The notes: generated from the letters alone by a model not told the origin. A DNA stretch of 64,000 nt from JACMLX01 sp031374935 (GCA_031374935.1 JANMHB010000093.1:1-64000); one strand, 5' to 3'. Numbered from the stretch's first letter, positions 34,608 through 44,474 are shown. Numbers and translations are program-made.

Positions 34608-36914
34608 ATGCCGTTGCCGGTGCGCCGCTCGATCGCCCTGCTGGGCGTTGCCCTCGCCGCCTGTCGCTCACAGGGCGCGGGCACGGTGCAGACCACCGAG
34701 GCCGGACGTATCCGTTCAACCCCGGCCGCCCTGCCTTCGGCCCCGGTCGTCACCGCGACGTCGGAAGCGCCCAGCACCGGTGACACGCTGGAATATTCGG
34801 TGCTGATGGCCGGCCGCGCGGCGGGCAGACTGAGGCAGTGGCCCGACAGTGGTGGCACCGTCACCACGAGTTACACCTACAACGACCGCGGGCGCGGGCC
34901 GTCGCTGACCCAGACGCTCAAGGTCGACAAGGCCGGCCTGCCCGCCGGCATGCAGCTCTCGGGCGTGAACTACCTCAAGGTTCCCGTGCGCGAGATGGTG
35001 CAGCTGGCCGGCCCACTGCTCACCTGGCGGAACGAGTCGGCGGCGGGCCGCACCACGCCGGGCGCGGGGTTCTATCTCCCGATCGAAACGCTGCCCACCG
35101 ATGTCGCCTCGCTCGCCAGGGCGATGCTGCTGACGAAGGGCAAGTCGACCGCACTGCTGCCGGAAGGTCGCGCCTCGATCACCAGCGGCACCGCGCGCAC
35201 CGTGACGGCCGGTGAGCGCGCACTTCGAGTCACACCGCATGAGATCAGTGGGCTGGGGCTGACGCCCGAGGTCATCTGGCTCGACGCCGACGGGCGATTC
35301 TTCGCCAGTGGCGGCTCGTGGCAGATGGTCATCCGTCGCGGCTTCGAGTCGGTGCAGGGGGACCTGATCGCCGCCCAGACCGCGGCGTCACGCGGCCGCG
35401 ATTCGGTCGCTGCCCACACGCTGGCCCGCACCCCGCGCGGCGCGGTCGCGATCATTCACGCACACCTCTTCGATGCCGCCAGCCGCCAGATGAAGCCGGC
35501 GCAAACGGTGATCATCCGAGGCGACCGGATCATCGCGGTGGGTGACGACGGCGCGATTCCCTTGCCGGCCGACGCCGAGATCATCGACGCCGGCAACAAG
35601 GCGCTCCTGCCCGGGTTGTGGGACATGCATGTGCATGTACAGGACGACGACGGCCTGCTGCATCTGGCCGCCGGTGTGACGACGGTGCGCGACCTGGCCA
35701 ACGATACCGACGAGCTGCTGGCGCGCCGGAAGCGCTTCGATGACGGTACGCTGCTCGGGCCCCGGGTGCTCGCGGCAGGGTTCATCGATGGCCCCGGCCC
35801 GTTTGCCGGCCCGTCGAAGGTGCTGGTGTCGACGCGTGACGCGGCGCGTGCAGCGGTCGACGCCTATGCGGCGCAGGGCTATGAACAGATCAAGGTCTAC
35901 TCCTCGCTCGATCCGCAACTGTTTCCGACGATCGTACGCGCCGCGCACGACAAGGGGCTGCGCGTCAGCGGGCACGTGCCTCACGGCATGACTGCAGAGC
36001 AGATGGTGCGAGCCGGTGCGGACGAACTGCAGCACGCGAACTTTCTCTTCCTGAATTTCCTCACCGATTCGAGCATCGACACCCGCACGCCGGCGCGTTT
36101 CACCGCCGTCGCCCGCGGCGCGGCCACGGTGGATCTCAAGAGCGAACGCGTGGATCGCTTCATCGCGCTGCTCAAGGAACGCGATGTCGTCGTCGACCCG
36201 ACGCTGAACGTCTTCGAGCAGATGTTCACCGCGCGCGCGGGGTCGCTCGATCAGGCGTCACTTCCGGTGGCAACGCGCCTGCCGCCGGTCGCGCGGCGCG
36301 GTCTGCTCACGGGTGGCTTGCCGACGACTCCAGCGCTCGAGCCGGTCTATCGCACGAGCTTCATCGCGATGGAACGCCTGTTGAAGAAGCTCCATCTGGC
36401 CGGTGTGCGGCTGGTGGCTGGTACCGATGCGTCGGCAGGGTTTTCACTGCACCGCGAGCTCGAGCTGTACGCCGAGGCCGGTATTCCCAACACCGACATT
36501 CTCTACATCGCCACGCTGGGTGCCGCACGCGTGATGAAGCACGACGCGCAGTGGGGCAGCATCGAGGCGGGGAAGCTCGCCGATCTGGTGCTGGTCGATG
36601 GCGATCCATCACAGCGCATGCGCGATCTGCGTCGCGCGGAGCTGGTGATGAAGGGCGGCGTGCTGTACATCCCCGACTCGCTGTATGCGTCGGTCGGTGT
36701 GAAGCCGGCCCCGCGCAAGGGTGCGATCCCGACGCGTGAAGTCCGCGCCGAGGATGTGGTCTGCCGTGGGCCGGCGGTGGCGGTGAAGAAGGGGACCGCC
36801 GGGCCGGTGCCGCTGAACTGTGTGGTCATGGACTCGACGATCGCCGCCGCCCGCAACCGGCGGCCGGCGGCGCGCGGACGGCGAACACCCGTGAAAGCGA
36901 AGCCGACGCCGTAG
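34608..36914 (+). CDS. Amidohydrolase-family lipoprotein
   Basis: 768 residues from MPLPVRRSIALLGVALAAC (lipobox ALAAC). Residues ~30-290 form a beta-rich N-terminal domain of unknown role. Residues ~300-720 are an amidohydrolase: WDMHVHVQDDD (HxH metal ligands), YEQIKVYSS (Lys), VSGHVPHG and ELQHANF (His ligands), VAGTDASAG (Asp), and the closing GKLADLVLVDGDP. Such proteins hydrolyse cyclic amides or dipeptides, including prolidase-like enzymes. The substrate cannot be read. Located after the lipoprotein gene on the same strand. Confidence 0.85.
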   Translation: MPLPVRRSIALLGVALAACRSQGAGTVQTTEAGRIRSTPAALPSAPVVTATSEAPSTGDTLEYSVLMAGRAAGRLRQWPDSGGTVTTSYTYNDRGRGPSLTQTLKVDKAGLPAGMQLSGVNYLKVPVREMVQLAGPLLTWRNESAAGRTTPGAGFYLPIETLPTDVASLARAMLLTKGKSTALLPEGRASITSGTARTVTAGERALRVTPHEISGLGLTPEVIWLDADGRFFASGGSWQMVIRRGFESVQGDLIAAQTAASRGRDSVAAHTLARTPRGAVAIIHAHLFDAASRQMKPAQTVIIRGDRIIAVGDDGAIPLPADAEIIDAGNKALLPGLWDMHVHVQDDDGLLHLAAGVTTVRDLANDTDELLARRKRFDDGTLLGPRVLAAGFIDGPGPFAGPSKVLVSTRDAARAAVDAYAAQGYEQIKVYSSLDPQLFPTIVRAAHDKGLRVSGHVPHGMTAEQMVRAGADELQHANFLFLNFLTDSSIDTRTPARFTAVARGAATVDLKSERVDRFIALLKERDVVVDPTLNVFEQMFTARAGSLDQASLPVATRLPPVARRGLLTGGLPTTPALEPVYRTSFIAMERLLKKLHLAGVRLVAGTDASAGFSLHRELELYAEAGIPNTDILYIATLGAARVMKHDAQWGSIEAGKLADLVLVDGDPSQRMRDLRRAELVMKGGVLYIPDSLYASVGVKPAPRKGAIPTREVRAEDVVCRGPAVAVKKGTAGPVPLNCVVMDSTIAAARNRRPAARGRRTPVKAKPTP

Positions 36915-36958
36915 CCGTCCGCTCGCCTGTCAGCTACGGTGAGGCAAGGCGGTGGCGC

Positions 36959-38428
36959 CTACGCGTCCAGCTCGTCGTCCACTGCCTCATGTTCACCCGA
37001 GCGGCCAGGCCCATTCAGCTTGTTCCGCAGCGTGCGCACGCTGATGCCCAGCAGCTCGGCCGCGCGCGTGCGATTGTTGCCCGCTGCTTCCAGCGCACGC
37101 TGAATCAGCGCCGTCTCGGCTTCATTCACGTTCAGCGTGCCAAGCCACACGCCATCGGCACCGGCGGCAATCGGGGCCGAGCCGGTTGGGGTGAGCGTGG
37201 GTCGCACCACCGGTGCGCCGCCGCGCGGCGTTGGCGACATCACGCTGCTGGCCACATCGAGCCCGTAGCGCACCGCATCGAAGGCGTCGGGCGAGAGCAT
37301 GCTCTCGTTCGACAGAATCACGGCGCGCTCCACGGCGTGCTGCAGTTCACGCACGTTGCCGGGCCACGGATAGCGCTGCAGCATCGCGATCGCCTCCGGC
37401 GTGATGCCCTTCACGTCCTTCTTGATGTCTGCGGCGGTGCGCATCACGAAGCGATAGGCGAGCAGCGGTATGTCTTCCGGCCGTTCACGCAGCGGTGCGA
37501 TCAGGATCGGAATGGTGCTCAGCCGGTAGTACAGGTCCTGCCGGAACGTGCCGTTGGCGGCATCCGCCTGCAGCTTGCGGTTGGTCGTGGCGATGATGCG
37601 CACGTCGACGCGGATCGGGCTCGTGCCACCGACACGCTCGAATTCCTGCTCCTGCAGCACCCGCAACAGCTTGGCCTGCAGATCGAGTCGCATCTCGCTC
37701 ACTTCGTCGAGCAGCAGCGTGCCGCGGTGTGCGCGCTCGAACGCCCCTTCGACGCGCTTGAGCGCACCGGTGAATGCACCCTTCTCGTGCCCGAAGAGTG
37801 CACTCTCGATCAGCCCTTCCGGCAGAGCGGCGCAGTTGAGCTGAATGAACGGCTTGTCGCGTCGTTCGCTCTGATCGTGCAGCGCACGCGCCAGCAACTC
37901 CTTGCCGGTACCCGATTCGCCCTGCAACAGCACCGTGGCGCGGGTCGGTGCCGCCATGGCAACCGTCTGCATCAGGCGACGCATCACCTGGGAATCGCCG
38001 ATGATCTGCCGCTCGTTCCGGAACTCCATCACCTCGCGGCGCAGTGCGTCGTTCTCGCGCCGCAGCCGCACCAGCTCCAGCGCCTGCTCCACCGCCAGCT
38101 CCAGCTGCTGCGGCCGCACCGGTTTGGTGATGTAGTCCACCGCGCCCGCCTTGATGCTGGCCACGGCATGTTCGATCGAGGCGTAGCCGGTCAGCATGAT
38201 CAACGGCACGTCGTAGCCCTCGCGCCGCAGCAGCGAGAGAAACTCGAGGCCCGAGAGCCCCGGCATGCGGTAATCGGAGATGACGAGGTCGATGTCGCCG
38301 CGGGCCAGCACCTGCAACGCCTCGGGCACGTTGCGCGCACCGATCGGCGTGTGTCCGGCCTGTTCGAGCGTATCCTCGAGAATCAGGCCGACACTGGGCT
38401 CATCATCGACGTACAGGATCGTAGCCAT
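36959..38428 (-). CDS. Sigma54-dependent flagellar response regulator (FlrC/FlbD/NtrC type)
   Basis: 489 residues from MATILYVDDEP. The receiver domain has D52 in ISDYRMPG. The AAA+ domain has Walker A GESGTGKELLARALH, the sigma54-contact loop GAFTGA (EKGAFTGALKR), LLDEVSEM and an arginine-finger region. The Fis-type C-terminal HTH reads LIQRALEAAGNNRTRAAELLGISVRTLRNKL. It is the only sigma54 activator in the window and is divergent from flgL, so it is the best candidate for activating the four sigma54 flagellar promoters. Its sensor kinase is not in the window. The ORF could extend to 38560, but the receiver fold begins at 38428. Confidence 0.9.
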   Translation of the reverse strand: MATILYVDDEPSVGLILEDTLEQAGHTPIGARNVPEALQVLARGDIDLVISDYRMPGLSGLEFLSLLRREGYDVPLIMLTGYASIEHAVASIKAGAVDYITKPVRPQQLELAVEQALELVRLRRENDALRREVMEFRNERQIIGDSQVMRRLMQTVAMAAPTRATVLLQGESGTGKELLARALHDQSERRDKPFIQLNCAALPEGLIESALFGHEKGAFTGALKRVEGAFERAHRGTLLLDEVSEMRLDLQAKLLRVLQEQEFERVGGTSPIRVDVRIIATTNRKLQADAANGTFRQDLYYRLSTIPILIAPLRERPEDIPLLAYRFVMRTAADIKKDVKGITPEAIAMLQRYPWPGNVRELQHAVERAVILSNESMLSPDAFDAVRYGLDVASSVMSPTPRGGAPVVRPTLTPTGSAPIAAGADGVWLGTLNVNEAETALIQRALEAAGNNRTRAAELLGISVRTLRNKLNGPGRSGEHEAVDDELDA

Positions 38429-38511
38429 GCAGGGGAGCGGCGGGATGGGAAGGCGACGACGCGTGCACGGACGTCGCCCGGACGACCAGCGACTGGCTCG
38501 GGCACACAGGC

Positions 38512-38539
38512 TCAAGCGGCAAAAGCTTCCGTCCGATAC
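38512..38539 (+). promoter_or_regulatory. Possible sigma28 promoter of flgL
   Basis: TCAAGCGG-N12-TCCGATAC, 100 bases upstream of the flgL ATG. The -35 shares TCAAG with the fliC promoter and the -10 keeps CCGATA. The spacer is one base longer than the usual 11, so this is tentative. Confidence 0.4.
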
Positions 38540-38639
38540 CTCACAAGAGTAGAACCGCAATTCGCGGGGGCAAGGCGCCGTCGGCAGGATGTTACTGGCG
38601 CCTTCGTTGGAAAGCTCTCATTCATCTGGGACGGATTCG

Positions 38640-39533
38640 ATGCGGGTCACGACGTCGCAGGCGCAGCGCTCACAGCTGGACTACATCCAGGGCAACCTGC
38701 AGCGGCTGGTCAAGGCACAGGATCAGGCCGCGACTGGCCGGCGCTTCGAGCGCGGTTCGGAGGACCCTGCCGCAACGGCCGACGTGTTGCGCGCCGACGG
38801 GACGCTCGCGGCATACGCGCAGTACGAGCGGAACGGCAACCTCGCGATTGCCAGGGCCAGCGAAGAGGATCGGGTGCTGAACAACGTGCAGCTGATCACG
38901 GAGCGTGCCCGGGAGCTGGCGTCACAGCAGATCGGCTCGACCGCCGATGCCAACACCCGGCTGATTGCGAAGGCGGAAGTGGATCAGTTGATCGAAGCGG
39001 CGATTGGTCTGGGCAACACCCGCTTCAACACCGGCTACCTGTTCGGCGCGTCGCGCGTGACGGAAGTGCCGCTGGCCAATACGCCCAACTCGACACCACC
39101 GTATGCCACCAATGCCGCACCGTTGACGAACCCGAAGTTCGAGGTGGAGGCGAGCGTGATCTCCGCACCGAACCACAATGCCCATGAGGTGTTCATCGAC
39201 ACTGGGGTGCTGGTGGGGCTGCGCGACCTCTCGAATGCGCTGGCGGCGAACGATGTGCCCGGCATCACCGCCGCGCTGCCCGCCCTCGAGGCATCCAGTG
39301 ACCGGATCGGTCGGCTGCTGGGTGAGACCGGCGCGAAGGTCAATCAATACGAGACAATTCAGACGCAGCGCCTGCAGTCGACACTCGACACACGAGTCCG
39401 TCGATCTTCGCTCTACGACATCGACATTGCCGCGGCCTCGGCGAATTTCGCGCAGGCCCAGAGCGCCTATCAGGCGGCTCTCAGTGCCGCCAACAAGGTG
39501 CTGAACCTCAATGTGCTGGACTACCTGCGATGA
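38640..39533 (+). CDS. flgL: Hook-filament junction protein FlgL
   Basis: 297 residues from MRVTTSQAQRSQLDYIQ. It has flagellin-like N- and C-terminal coiled coils (GRRFERGSEDPAATADVL; ARELASQQIGSTADANTR; SSLYDIDIAAASANFAQAQSAYQAALSAANKVLNLNVLDYL). FlgL forms the last junction ring under the filament. FlgK, normally encoded just upstream, is not next to it here. The stop overlaps the fliW start (ATGA). Confidence 0.93.
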   Translation: MRVTTSQAQRSQLDYIQGNLQRLVKAQDQAATGRRFERGSEDPAATADVLRADGTLAAYAQYERNGNLAIARASEEDRVLNNVQLITERARELASQQIGSTADANTRLIAKAEVDQLIEAAIGLGNTRFNTGYLFGASRVTEVPLANTPNSTPPYATNAAPLTNPKFEVEASVISAPNHNAHEVFIDTGVLVGLRDLSNALAANDVPGITAALPALEASSDRIGRLLGETGAKVNQYETIQTQRLQSTLDTRVRRSSLYDIDIAAASANFAQAQSAYQAALSAANKVLNLNVLDYLR

Positions 39534-39982
39534 GCGCACTCATGGCGTCGGATGAACTGCTGCAGTTGTCGTCGATTCTTCTCGGACCGCTCGAGATCCG
39601 TCCGGACACCATCGTCACCTTTCCCGCCGGGTTGCCGGGGTTCAGGTCCGTGCAGCGCTTTGCGCTGGTCGAAACGCAGCGCGAGGAGCTGGTGTGGCTG
39701 CAGAGTGTCGACGATCCCGACCTGACCTTTCTGCTGGCCGATCCGTTTGTGATCGTTCCAGGGTTCGAGGTGGACATCCCCACGTCGGATCTGGCGGCGC
39801 TTGGCGCGGCGGAAGAAACCGAGGCGGTACTGGTGCTGGTCGTGGTGCAGCTCGGGGCGGGCGTTCCGGTGGCCGCCAACCTGCAGAGCCCGGTGATCAT
39901 CGCCCGTCATCGCCGGCAGGGACGTCAGGTCGTGCTGCCTGATTCGCGCTATGGAATGCAGCACCCGGTCTGCATCGACTGA
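39530..39982 (+). CDS. fliW: Flagellar assembly factor FliW
   Basis: 150 residues. GPLEIRPDTIVTFPAGLPGFRSVQRFALV and WLQSVDDPDLTFLLADPF are the family landmarks. FliW binds flagellin and the RNA-binding regulator CsrA, linking flagellin level to translation of its mRNA. csrA usually follows fliW but does not here. A convergent 180-base gap to the glycosyltransferase operon follows. Confidence 0.93.
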   Translation: MSALMASDELLQLSSILLGPLEIRPDTIVTFPAGLPGFRSVQRFALVETQREELVWLQSVDDPDLTFLLADPFVIVPGFEVDIPTSDLAALGAAEETEAVLVLVVVQLGAGVPVAANLQSPVIIARHRRQGRQVVLPDSRYGMQHPVCID

Positions 39983-40162
39983 GCGCGCCGCTGAGGCACG
40001 CGCGGCAGGCCCACCCGGCTGGCCCCAGTGTGTCCCCTCGGAGCCGTCAGAACTTCGGGACATTCGCGTCCCGTGGCTCACGAAACCGCCAGTTTAAGGA
40101 CGTTATAGACACATCATCCGGTCAGTAAGTGCGTGACTGTAGATCAACGGTCAGCACGACCG

Positions 40163-41584
40163 CTACAGCACCGCGCTGCTCAGTGCCGCACTGACGTTGG
40201 TGAGCACTCGGCCCCACTCGCCCCGGTCAGCCTGACGGAACAGCCGCGCCGTCGGATACCACGGTGTGCTGCTCCCGCTGGTGCCCCATCGCCAGTCCGG
40301 CACATGCGGCAACAGAATCCAGACCGGCGTCCCCAGCGCGCCCGCCAGATGCGCGATCCCGGTATCGACGGTGATCAGCAGGTCGAGCGACGTCAGGACC
40401 CGCGCGGTGGCGAGCCAGTCCCCAGGCGCAGGGCGCTCCCAGGTGGTGGATGGCAGCAGGTCGTCGGCAACCCCATGCTGCAGGCAGACGAACTGCACCG
40501 ACGGATGCGTGTGCAACAGCGAGTGCATCACCGACGGCGCGATGGAGCGGACGGCGTCGTTGCGATGGGCCGGGTTGCCGGACCACACCACACCCACGCG
40601 GCGCACGCGCCGTGGCGTGCGTCGCACGGTCTCTGGAAGGCTGATGTACGGTTCGATCGCGGCGCGCCAGGTGGCATCCAGCCCCAGCACCATGGGCAGT
40701 GACAACAGCGGGGCATACAGATCCGTTTCGACGATCGTGTCTCGCGCCACGGCATCGAACCCCGCGGACTGCAGCAGCGACACGGCGTCGGCCTGACAGG
40801 CAATCACCACCCGCTGGGCCGCCTGCACCCGCGGATGCTGCACATAGCGAAGGAACTGGAACTGATCGCCCACCCCCTGCTCGCCGATCAACAGCACCGA
40901 TTTGCCGGCGAGTGATTCGCCGGTCCATCGGACTGCCTCGGTGGCGGGGCGCGGCAGGGCGCGTGCCTCGAAATCGCTCCAACCTCCGCGGGTGTCGCCC
41001 AGCAGATGACGCAGGTATCCGCGCGTGACACGCGCCGCGGCCGACTCCGGGCGCACCGTGAGGCTCTGGTCGCAGAGTGATAGCGCCACGGCAAAGTCCC
41101 CGAGATCATGCCGAATCAGTGCCGCGGTCAGCAACGTCACCGGATCCTGCGGTGCCAGTTGCAGCGCGCGCTGCACCTCGACCCATGCATCGTCGGGCTG
41201 CTGCGCATCGCGAAGGGCGGCAGCCAGTGCCGCGGCGGCGGCAGGATCGGACGGATGTGCCGCGCGGACGCGTCGAAAGCAGGGCACGGCATCGGCGCCG
41301 GCTCCCGCCTCGACGAGTGCCTTGCCGAGTGTGAACTCGGCATCGCTGTCGGAGCGATCGGTGAGACGGATCGCGCGTCGCAGTGTGGCGCGCGACTCGA
41401 GCACCTCGCCGTGCAACTGCTGCGCGTTGGCGAGCACGATGTGCAGTGGCAGCAGCGACGGGGCACGCTCGACCGCGCGCTGGAACAACGCGATCGCACC
41501 AGCGGTGTCGCCGGCTTCGGCCAGCAGCGCGCCGTTGGCGCAGATCGTGATGGCCTCGGTGTCGTCGGAAAGCGCGACAATCAT
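40163..41584 (-). CDS. TPR protein with GT9-like glycosyltransferase domain (copy 1)
   Basis: 473 residues. The N-terminal half has TPR helices (GALLAEAGDTAGAIALFQRAVERAPS). The C-terminal half resembles heptosyltransferase-type transferases: LLIGEQGVGDQFQFLRYV, RRVGVVWSGNPAHRNDAVRSI, VDTGIAHLAGALGTPVWILLP, DWRWGTSGSSTPWYPTARLFRQ. Third of three paralogues joined by ATGA overlaps and read away from the flagellin gene. I infer flagellin glycosylation from position; the sugar and target are unknown. Confidence 0.78.
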   Translation of the reverse strand: MIVALSDDTEAITICANGALLAEAGDTAGAIALFQRAVERAPSLLPLHIVLANAQQLHGEVLESRATLRRAIRLTDRSDSDAEFTLGKALVEAGAGADAVPCFRRVRAAHPSDPAAAAALAAALRDAQQPDDAWVEVQRALQLAPQDPVTLLTAALIRHDLGDFAVALSLCDQSLTVRPESAAARVTRGYLRHLLGDTRGGWSDFEARALPRPATEAVRWTGESLAGKSVLLIGEQGVGDQFQFLRYVQHPRVQAAQRVVIACQADAVSLLQSAGFDAVARDTIVETDLYAPLLSLPMVLGLDATWRAAIEPYISLPETVRRTPRRVRRVGVVWSGNPAHRNDAVRSIAPSVMHSLLHTHPSVQFVCLQHGVADDLLPSTTWERPAPGDWLATARVLTSLDLLITVDTGIAHLAGALGTPVWILLPHVPDWRWGTSGSSTPWYPTARLFRQADRGEWGRVLTNVSAALSSAVL

Positions 41585-42882
41585 GGCTGTGGTCCGGGAA
41601 GTGCCGCGACGCGGCGTCGTACCTCACCGATGACCGAACTCCAGTCGAACAGCGTCGTCTGGCGAATCAGCTGCACCGATCGATACCAGGGCGTGTCGCT
41701 GCGGTTCACCATCCAGCGCCAGTCGGGGACAAACGGTACCAGCAGCAGTGTAGGCACGCCGAGTGCGCCGGCGAGATGGGCCACCGCGGTATCGACGGTG
41801 ACGAGGAGGTCGAGCCGCTGCAGTGCGTGCGCGGTGTCGTTCAGCGTGTCGAGTGCGGCCCCCAGATCGGAGACCTGTCCAGCGAGTGGTGCCGGCATCA
41901 CCGCGCTACCGTCATGACGTTGCAACGCCACGAAGTGCACGTGCCGCAGCTCGAGCAGAGGGGCAAGGAGTGCCGGCGACAGCGAGCGCCGGGCATCGTT
42001 GCGATGCTGGGGATTGCCCGCCCAGACCAGTCCGACGTTCAGCGCGGTCGTCGAACATGCCGCGTTGATCGGCGCCGGACAGGGGCCGGTGGGGCGCAGG
42101 TATGGCGTGCTGCTGATGTCGTCGGGGGATGTGATGCCGAGTAGCGCAGGCAGCGACATCAGACTGGCGTGGACGTCGTGCTGCGGCACGGCACTGCCTT
42201 CGGTGCTGACTTTCTCCACACCCTCGACCGACGCGAACAACGCGGCCAGCGGCGCGCTGCAGCGGATCGTCACCCGACCGCCGCGTGCCGCGACGTTGGT
42301 GGCAAATCTGGCACACATGATCTGGTCACCGAGGCCCTGCTCGTGGTCCAGCAGAATCCGGCGTCCGTCGAGGGGCGACCCATCCCAGACCGGTGATGTC
42401 AGCGCGGTGCGCCGCCACAGCTGGCCTCGCACCTGCGGCCGCACTTCATGCTCACGCCACCCTTCCGCCCAGTGTCCAAGCATCAGCAGATGCAACGCGC
42501 GTCCGAATCGGATATCCGGTGATGCGGGCTGCAGGGCCAGTGCGGCATCGTAGGTCTGCGCGACCGTCTGCCAGTCGCCGAAATCCTTCAGGATCTCAGC
42601 CGAGTTGACCAGGGCGGCGACGTTGGTTGGATCGAGCTCCAGCGCGCGCGACACGACAGCCAAGGCATGGGTCGGGTGCCCGCTGGCCTGCAGCATACCG
42701 GCCAGATTGTTCTGGGCATCACTCCGATGCGGGTACGCCATCGCAATCGCATGAAAGGCACGCAGGGCGTCCGTGTACGCGCCCTGTCGTCGCAGCGCGT
42801 CGGCATCGGAAACCTGCCTGTCGTAACTGCGCGTCGGTGGCGCGCTCCGAAGCGGACGCGCGGTCGGCTGCGTGCGAGTCAT
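41581..42882 (-). CDS. TPR protein with GT9-like glycosyltransferase domain (copy 2)
   Basis: 433 residues from MTRTQPTARPL; this ATG overlaps the stop of the upstream paralogue (ATGA), which decides against the longer frame from 43029. It has TPR repeats (GAYTDALRAFHAIAMAYPHRSDAQNNLAGML) and then the transferase landmarks LDHEQGLGDQIMCARFATNV, LVWAGNPQHRNDARRSLSP, VDTAVAHLAGALGVPTLLL and DWRWMVNRSDTPWYRSVQLIRQ. Same operon and the same inferred role as its neighbours. Confidence 0.78.
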   Translation of the reverse strand: MTRTQPTARPLRSAPPTRSYDRQVSDADALRRQGAYTDALRAFHAIAMAYPHRSDAQNNLAGMLQASGHPTHALAVVSRALELDPTNVAALVNSAEILKDFGDWQTVAQTYDAALALQPASPDIRFGRALHLLMLGHWAEGWREHEVRPQVRGQLWRRTALTSPVWDGSPLDGRRILLDHEQGLGDQIMCARFATNVAARGGRVTIRCSAPLAALFASVEGVEKVSTEGSAVPQHDVHASLMSLPALLGITSPDDISSTPYLRPTGPCPAPINAACSTTALNVGLVWAGNPQHRNDARRSLSPALLAPLLELRHVHFVALQRHDGSAVMPAPLAGQVSDLGAALDTLNDTAHALQRLDLLVTVDTAVAHLAGALGVPTLLLVPFVPDWRWMVNRSDTPWYRSVQLIRQTTLFDWSSVIGEVRRRVAALPGPQP

Positions 42883-44474
42883 GCTGCGGAACCCCCGGTA
42901 CGAGGACGCTGATCGAGTGCCAGACAGACGTCCTGCACCACACTCGTCCAGTCGCCGGCCTGTGGTTGCCGGAAGACGCGCACCGTGGGGTAGAACGGTG
43001 AGTCGTGCCGATCGACGCCCCATCGCCACTCGGCGGGTGCGGACACCATGACCCAGGTGGTGCAGCCCAGTGCACCGGCGACGTGTGCGACGGAGGTGTC
43101 GACGGTGAGTACGATGTCGCAGGTGGCCATGACGTGCGCGGTGTCGCCCATGTCGGCACAGGCGGGAGTGACGTCGATCATCGCGGCCCGAAGCGCCGAC
43201 GGCAGCTCGTCGAGCTGTTCGCGCACCGCCCCGTGCTGCAGGAGTGCCACCTGCACGTCGCGTCGCATCAGCACTGGCCTGAGCGCGAGCAGCGGCATCG
43301 AACGCGACCGGTCGTCAGCGTGCAATGGTGTGCCCCCCCAGACGATACCGATCCGCGTTGCGCCGTGCGGGCGTGGCGCGATCGCGCTGACGACTGCGGG
43401 TGTGTCGCCGGGCGCACGCAGGTACGGCACCATGCCGGCCAGCATGTCGCCGCCTGTACGCAGCAGATGTGGCAGCGACATGATGTCCACATGCACGTCG
43501 TGCGGCGGAGCCGGACGGTCGGCGGCCACGACATCATCAAGGAACGGCGCCGTGCGCAGCAGGCGCACCAGTGGAGCCGCAGCCTGCACCGTCACTCGTG
43601 CGGCACCGCGCTCGCGCAGCGTGCTGGCCCAGCGGACGAACTGCACCTGATCACCCAGCCCCTGTTCGGCACGCACCAGAATGTGATGGCCCGTCAGTGG
43701 CGCGCCGCTCCATCGCGGCGTGGTTGGGGTATGGGGGCGCTGCATCAGTTCGGGCAGCTCGAGGCGCCGTTCGTGCAGCGCCCAGCCGCGCGGATATTCG
43801 CCGACGGTGCGCAGCAGCATCGCATGCGTGAGCGACAGGTGCAGGTCGTCTGGTGTCTGCTGCCGCGCGGATTCACAGAGTGCCAGCGCCTCGGGCAGCT
43901 GATTGCTGCGATGGAGCAGCAGCGCGAAGGAGTTGGCGATCGACGCGTCGGCTGGTGCCAGCGCGGCCGCGTGACGCGCTGCGTGGAGCCCGTCCGCCAC
44001 GCGACCGCAGAGGCGAAACGCCTCGGCTGCGTCGCGCCAGGCGATGGCGTGAGCGGGTTGCAGCACTGCTGCTGCGAACCGGGCCTCGGCGGCCTGCGCC
44101 CGATCACCCACCACGACATACGTCTGCGCCAGTTGTGTGTAGCTGTCAGCGCGGTGGGCATCGAGTGCGATGGCGCGAATCAGCTCGCGCTGCGAGTCCG
44201 CCATGCGACCAGCGTCACGCAATGCGACACCGTGCAGGGCGGCGATGTCCGCATCCTGCGGCGCCAGCGCGGTCGCTGCGGCATATCGCCGCATTGCGAT
44301 GCTGGTCTTGCCCGCCTTGAGTGCGTGCGCACCCGCGAGGCATTCGCGCAGGGCGCGATCGCGCGGCGCGGTGCTGTCAGGCCGGATGAGCTGTCGACGG
44401 TGCGGAAGCGTGGGCATGTCAGGCAGAAGATCGGCAGGCAAACAGATGCCGCTGAAGCAAGCCCGGCCATTCAC
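42879..44474 (-). CDS. TPR protein with GT9-like glycosyltransferase domain (copy 3)
   Basis: Up to 531 residues; an ATG at 44417 (MPTLPHRRQ) is the likelier start because 44474 abuts the divergent fliC promoter. It has about five TPR repeats (SIAMRRYAAATALAPQDADIAALHGVAL and on), then ILVRAEQGLGDQVQFVRWAS, IGIVWGGTPLHADDRSRSM, VDTSVAHVAGALG and WRWGVDRHDSPFYPTVRVFRQ. First gene of the three-paralogue operon, divergent from flagellin. Confidence 0.78.
   Translation of the reverse strand: MNGRACFSGICLPADLLPDMPTLPHRRQLIRPDSTAPRDRALRECLAGAHALKAGKTSIAMRRYAAATALAPQDADIAALHGVALRDAGRMADSQRELIRAIALDAHRADSYTQLAQTYVVVGDRAQAAEARFAAAVLQPAHAIAWRDAAEAFRLCGRVADGLHAARHAAALAPADASIANSFALLLHRSNQLPEALALCESARQQTPDDLHLSLTHAMLLRTVGEYPRGWALHERRLELPELMQRPHTPTTPRWSGAPLTGHHILVRAEQGLGDQVQFVRWASTLRERGAARVTVQAAAPLVRLLRTAPFLDDVVAADRPAPPHDVHVDIMSLPHLLRTGGDMLAGMVPYLRAPGDTPAVVSAIAPRPHGATRIGIVWGGTPLHADDRSRSMPLLALRPVLMRRDVQVALLQHGAVREQLDELPSALRAAMIDVTPACADMGDTAHVMATCDIVLTVDTSVAHVAGALGCTTWVMVSAPAEWRWGVDRHDSPFYPTVRVFRQPQAGDWTSVVQDVCLALDQRPRTGGSAA

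Noticed and set aside
38596..38611. TGGCGCCTTCGTTGGA upstream of flgL as a sigma54 promoter
   Set aside because: The nearly invariant GC at -12 is replaced by GG and there is no dyad at the expected distance.
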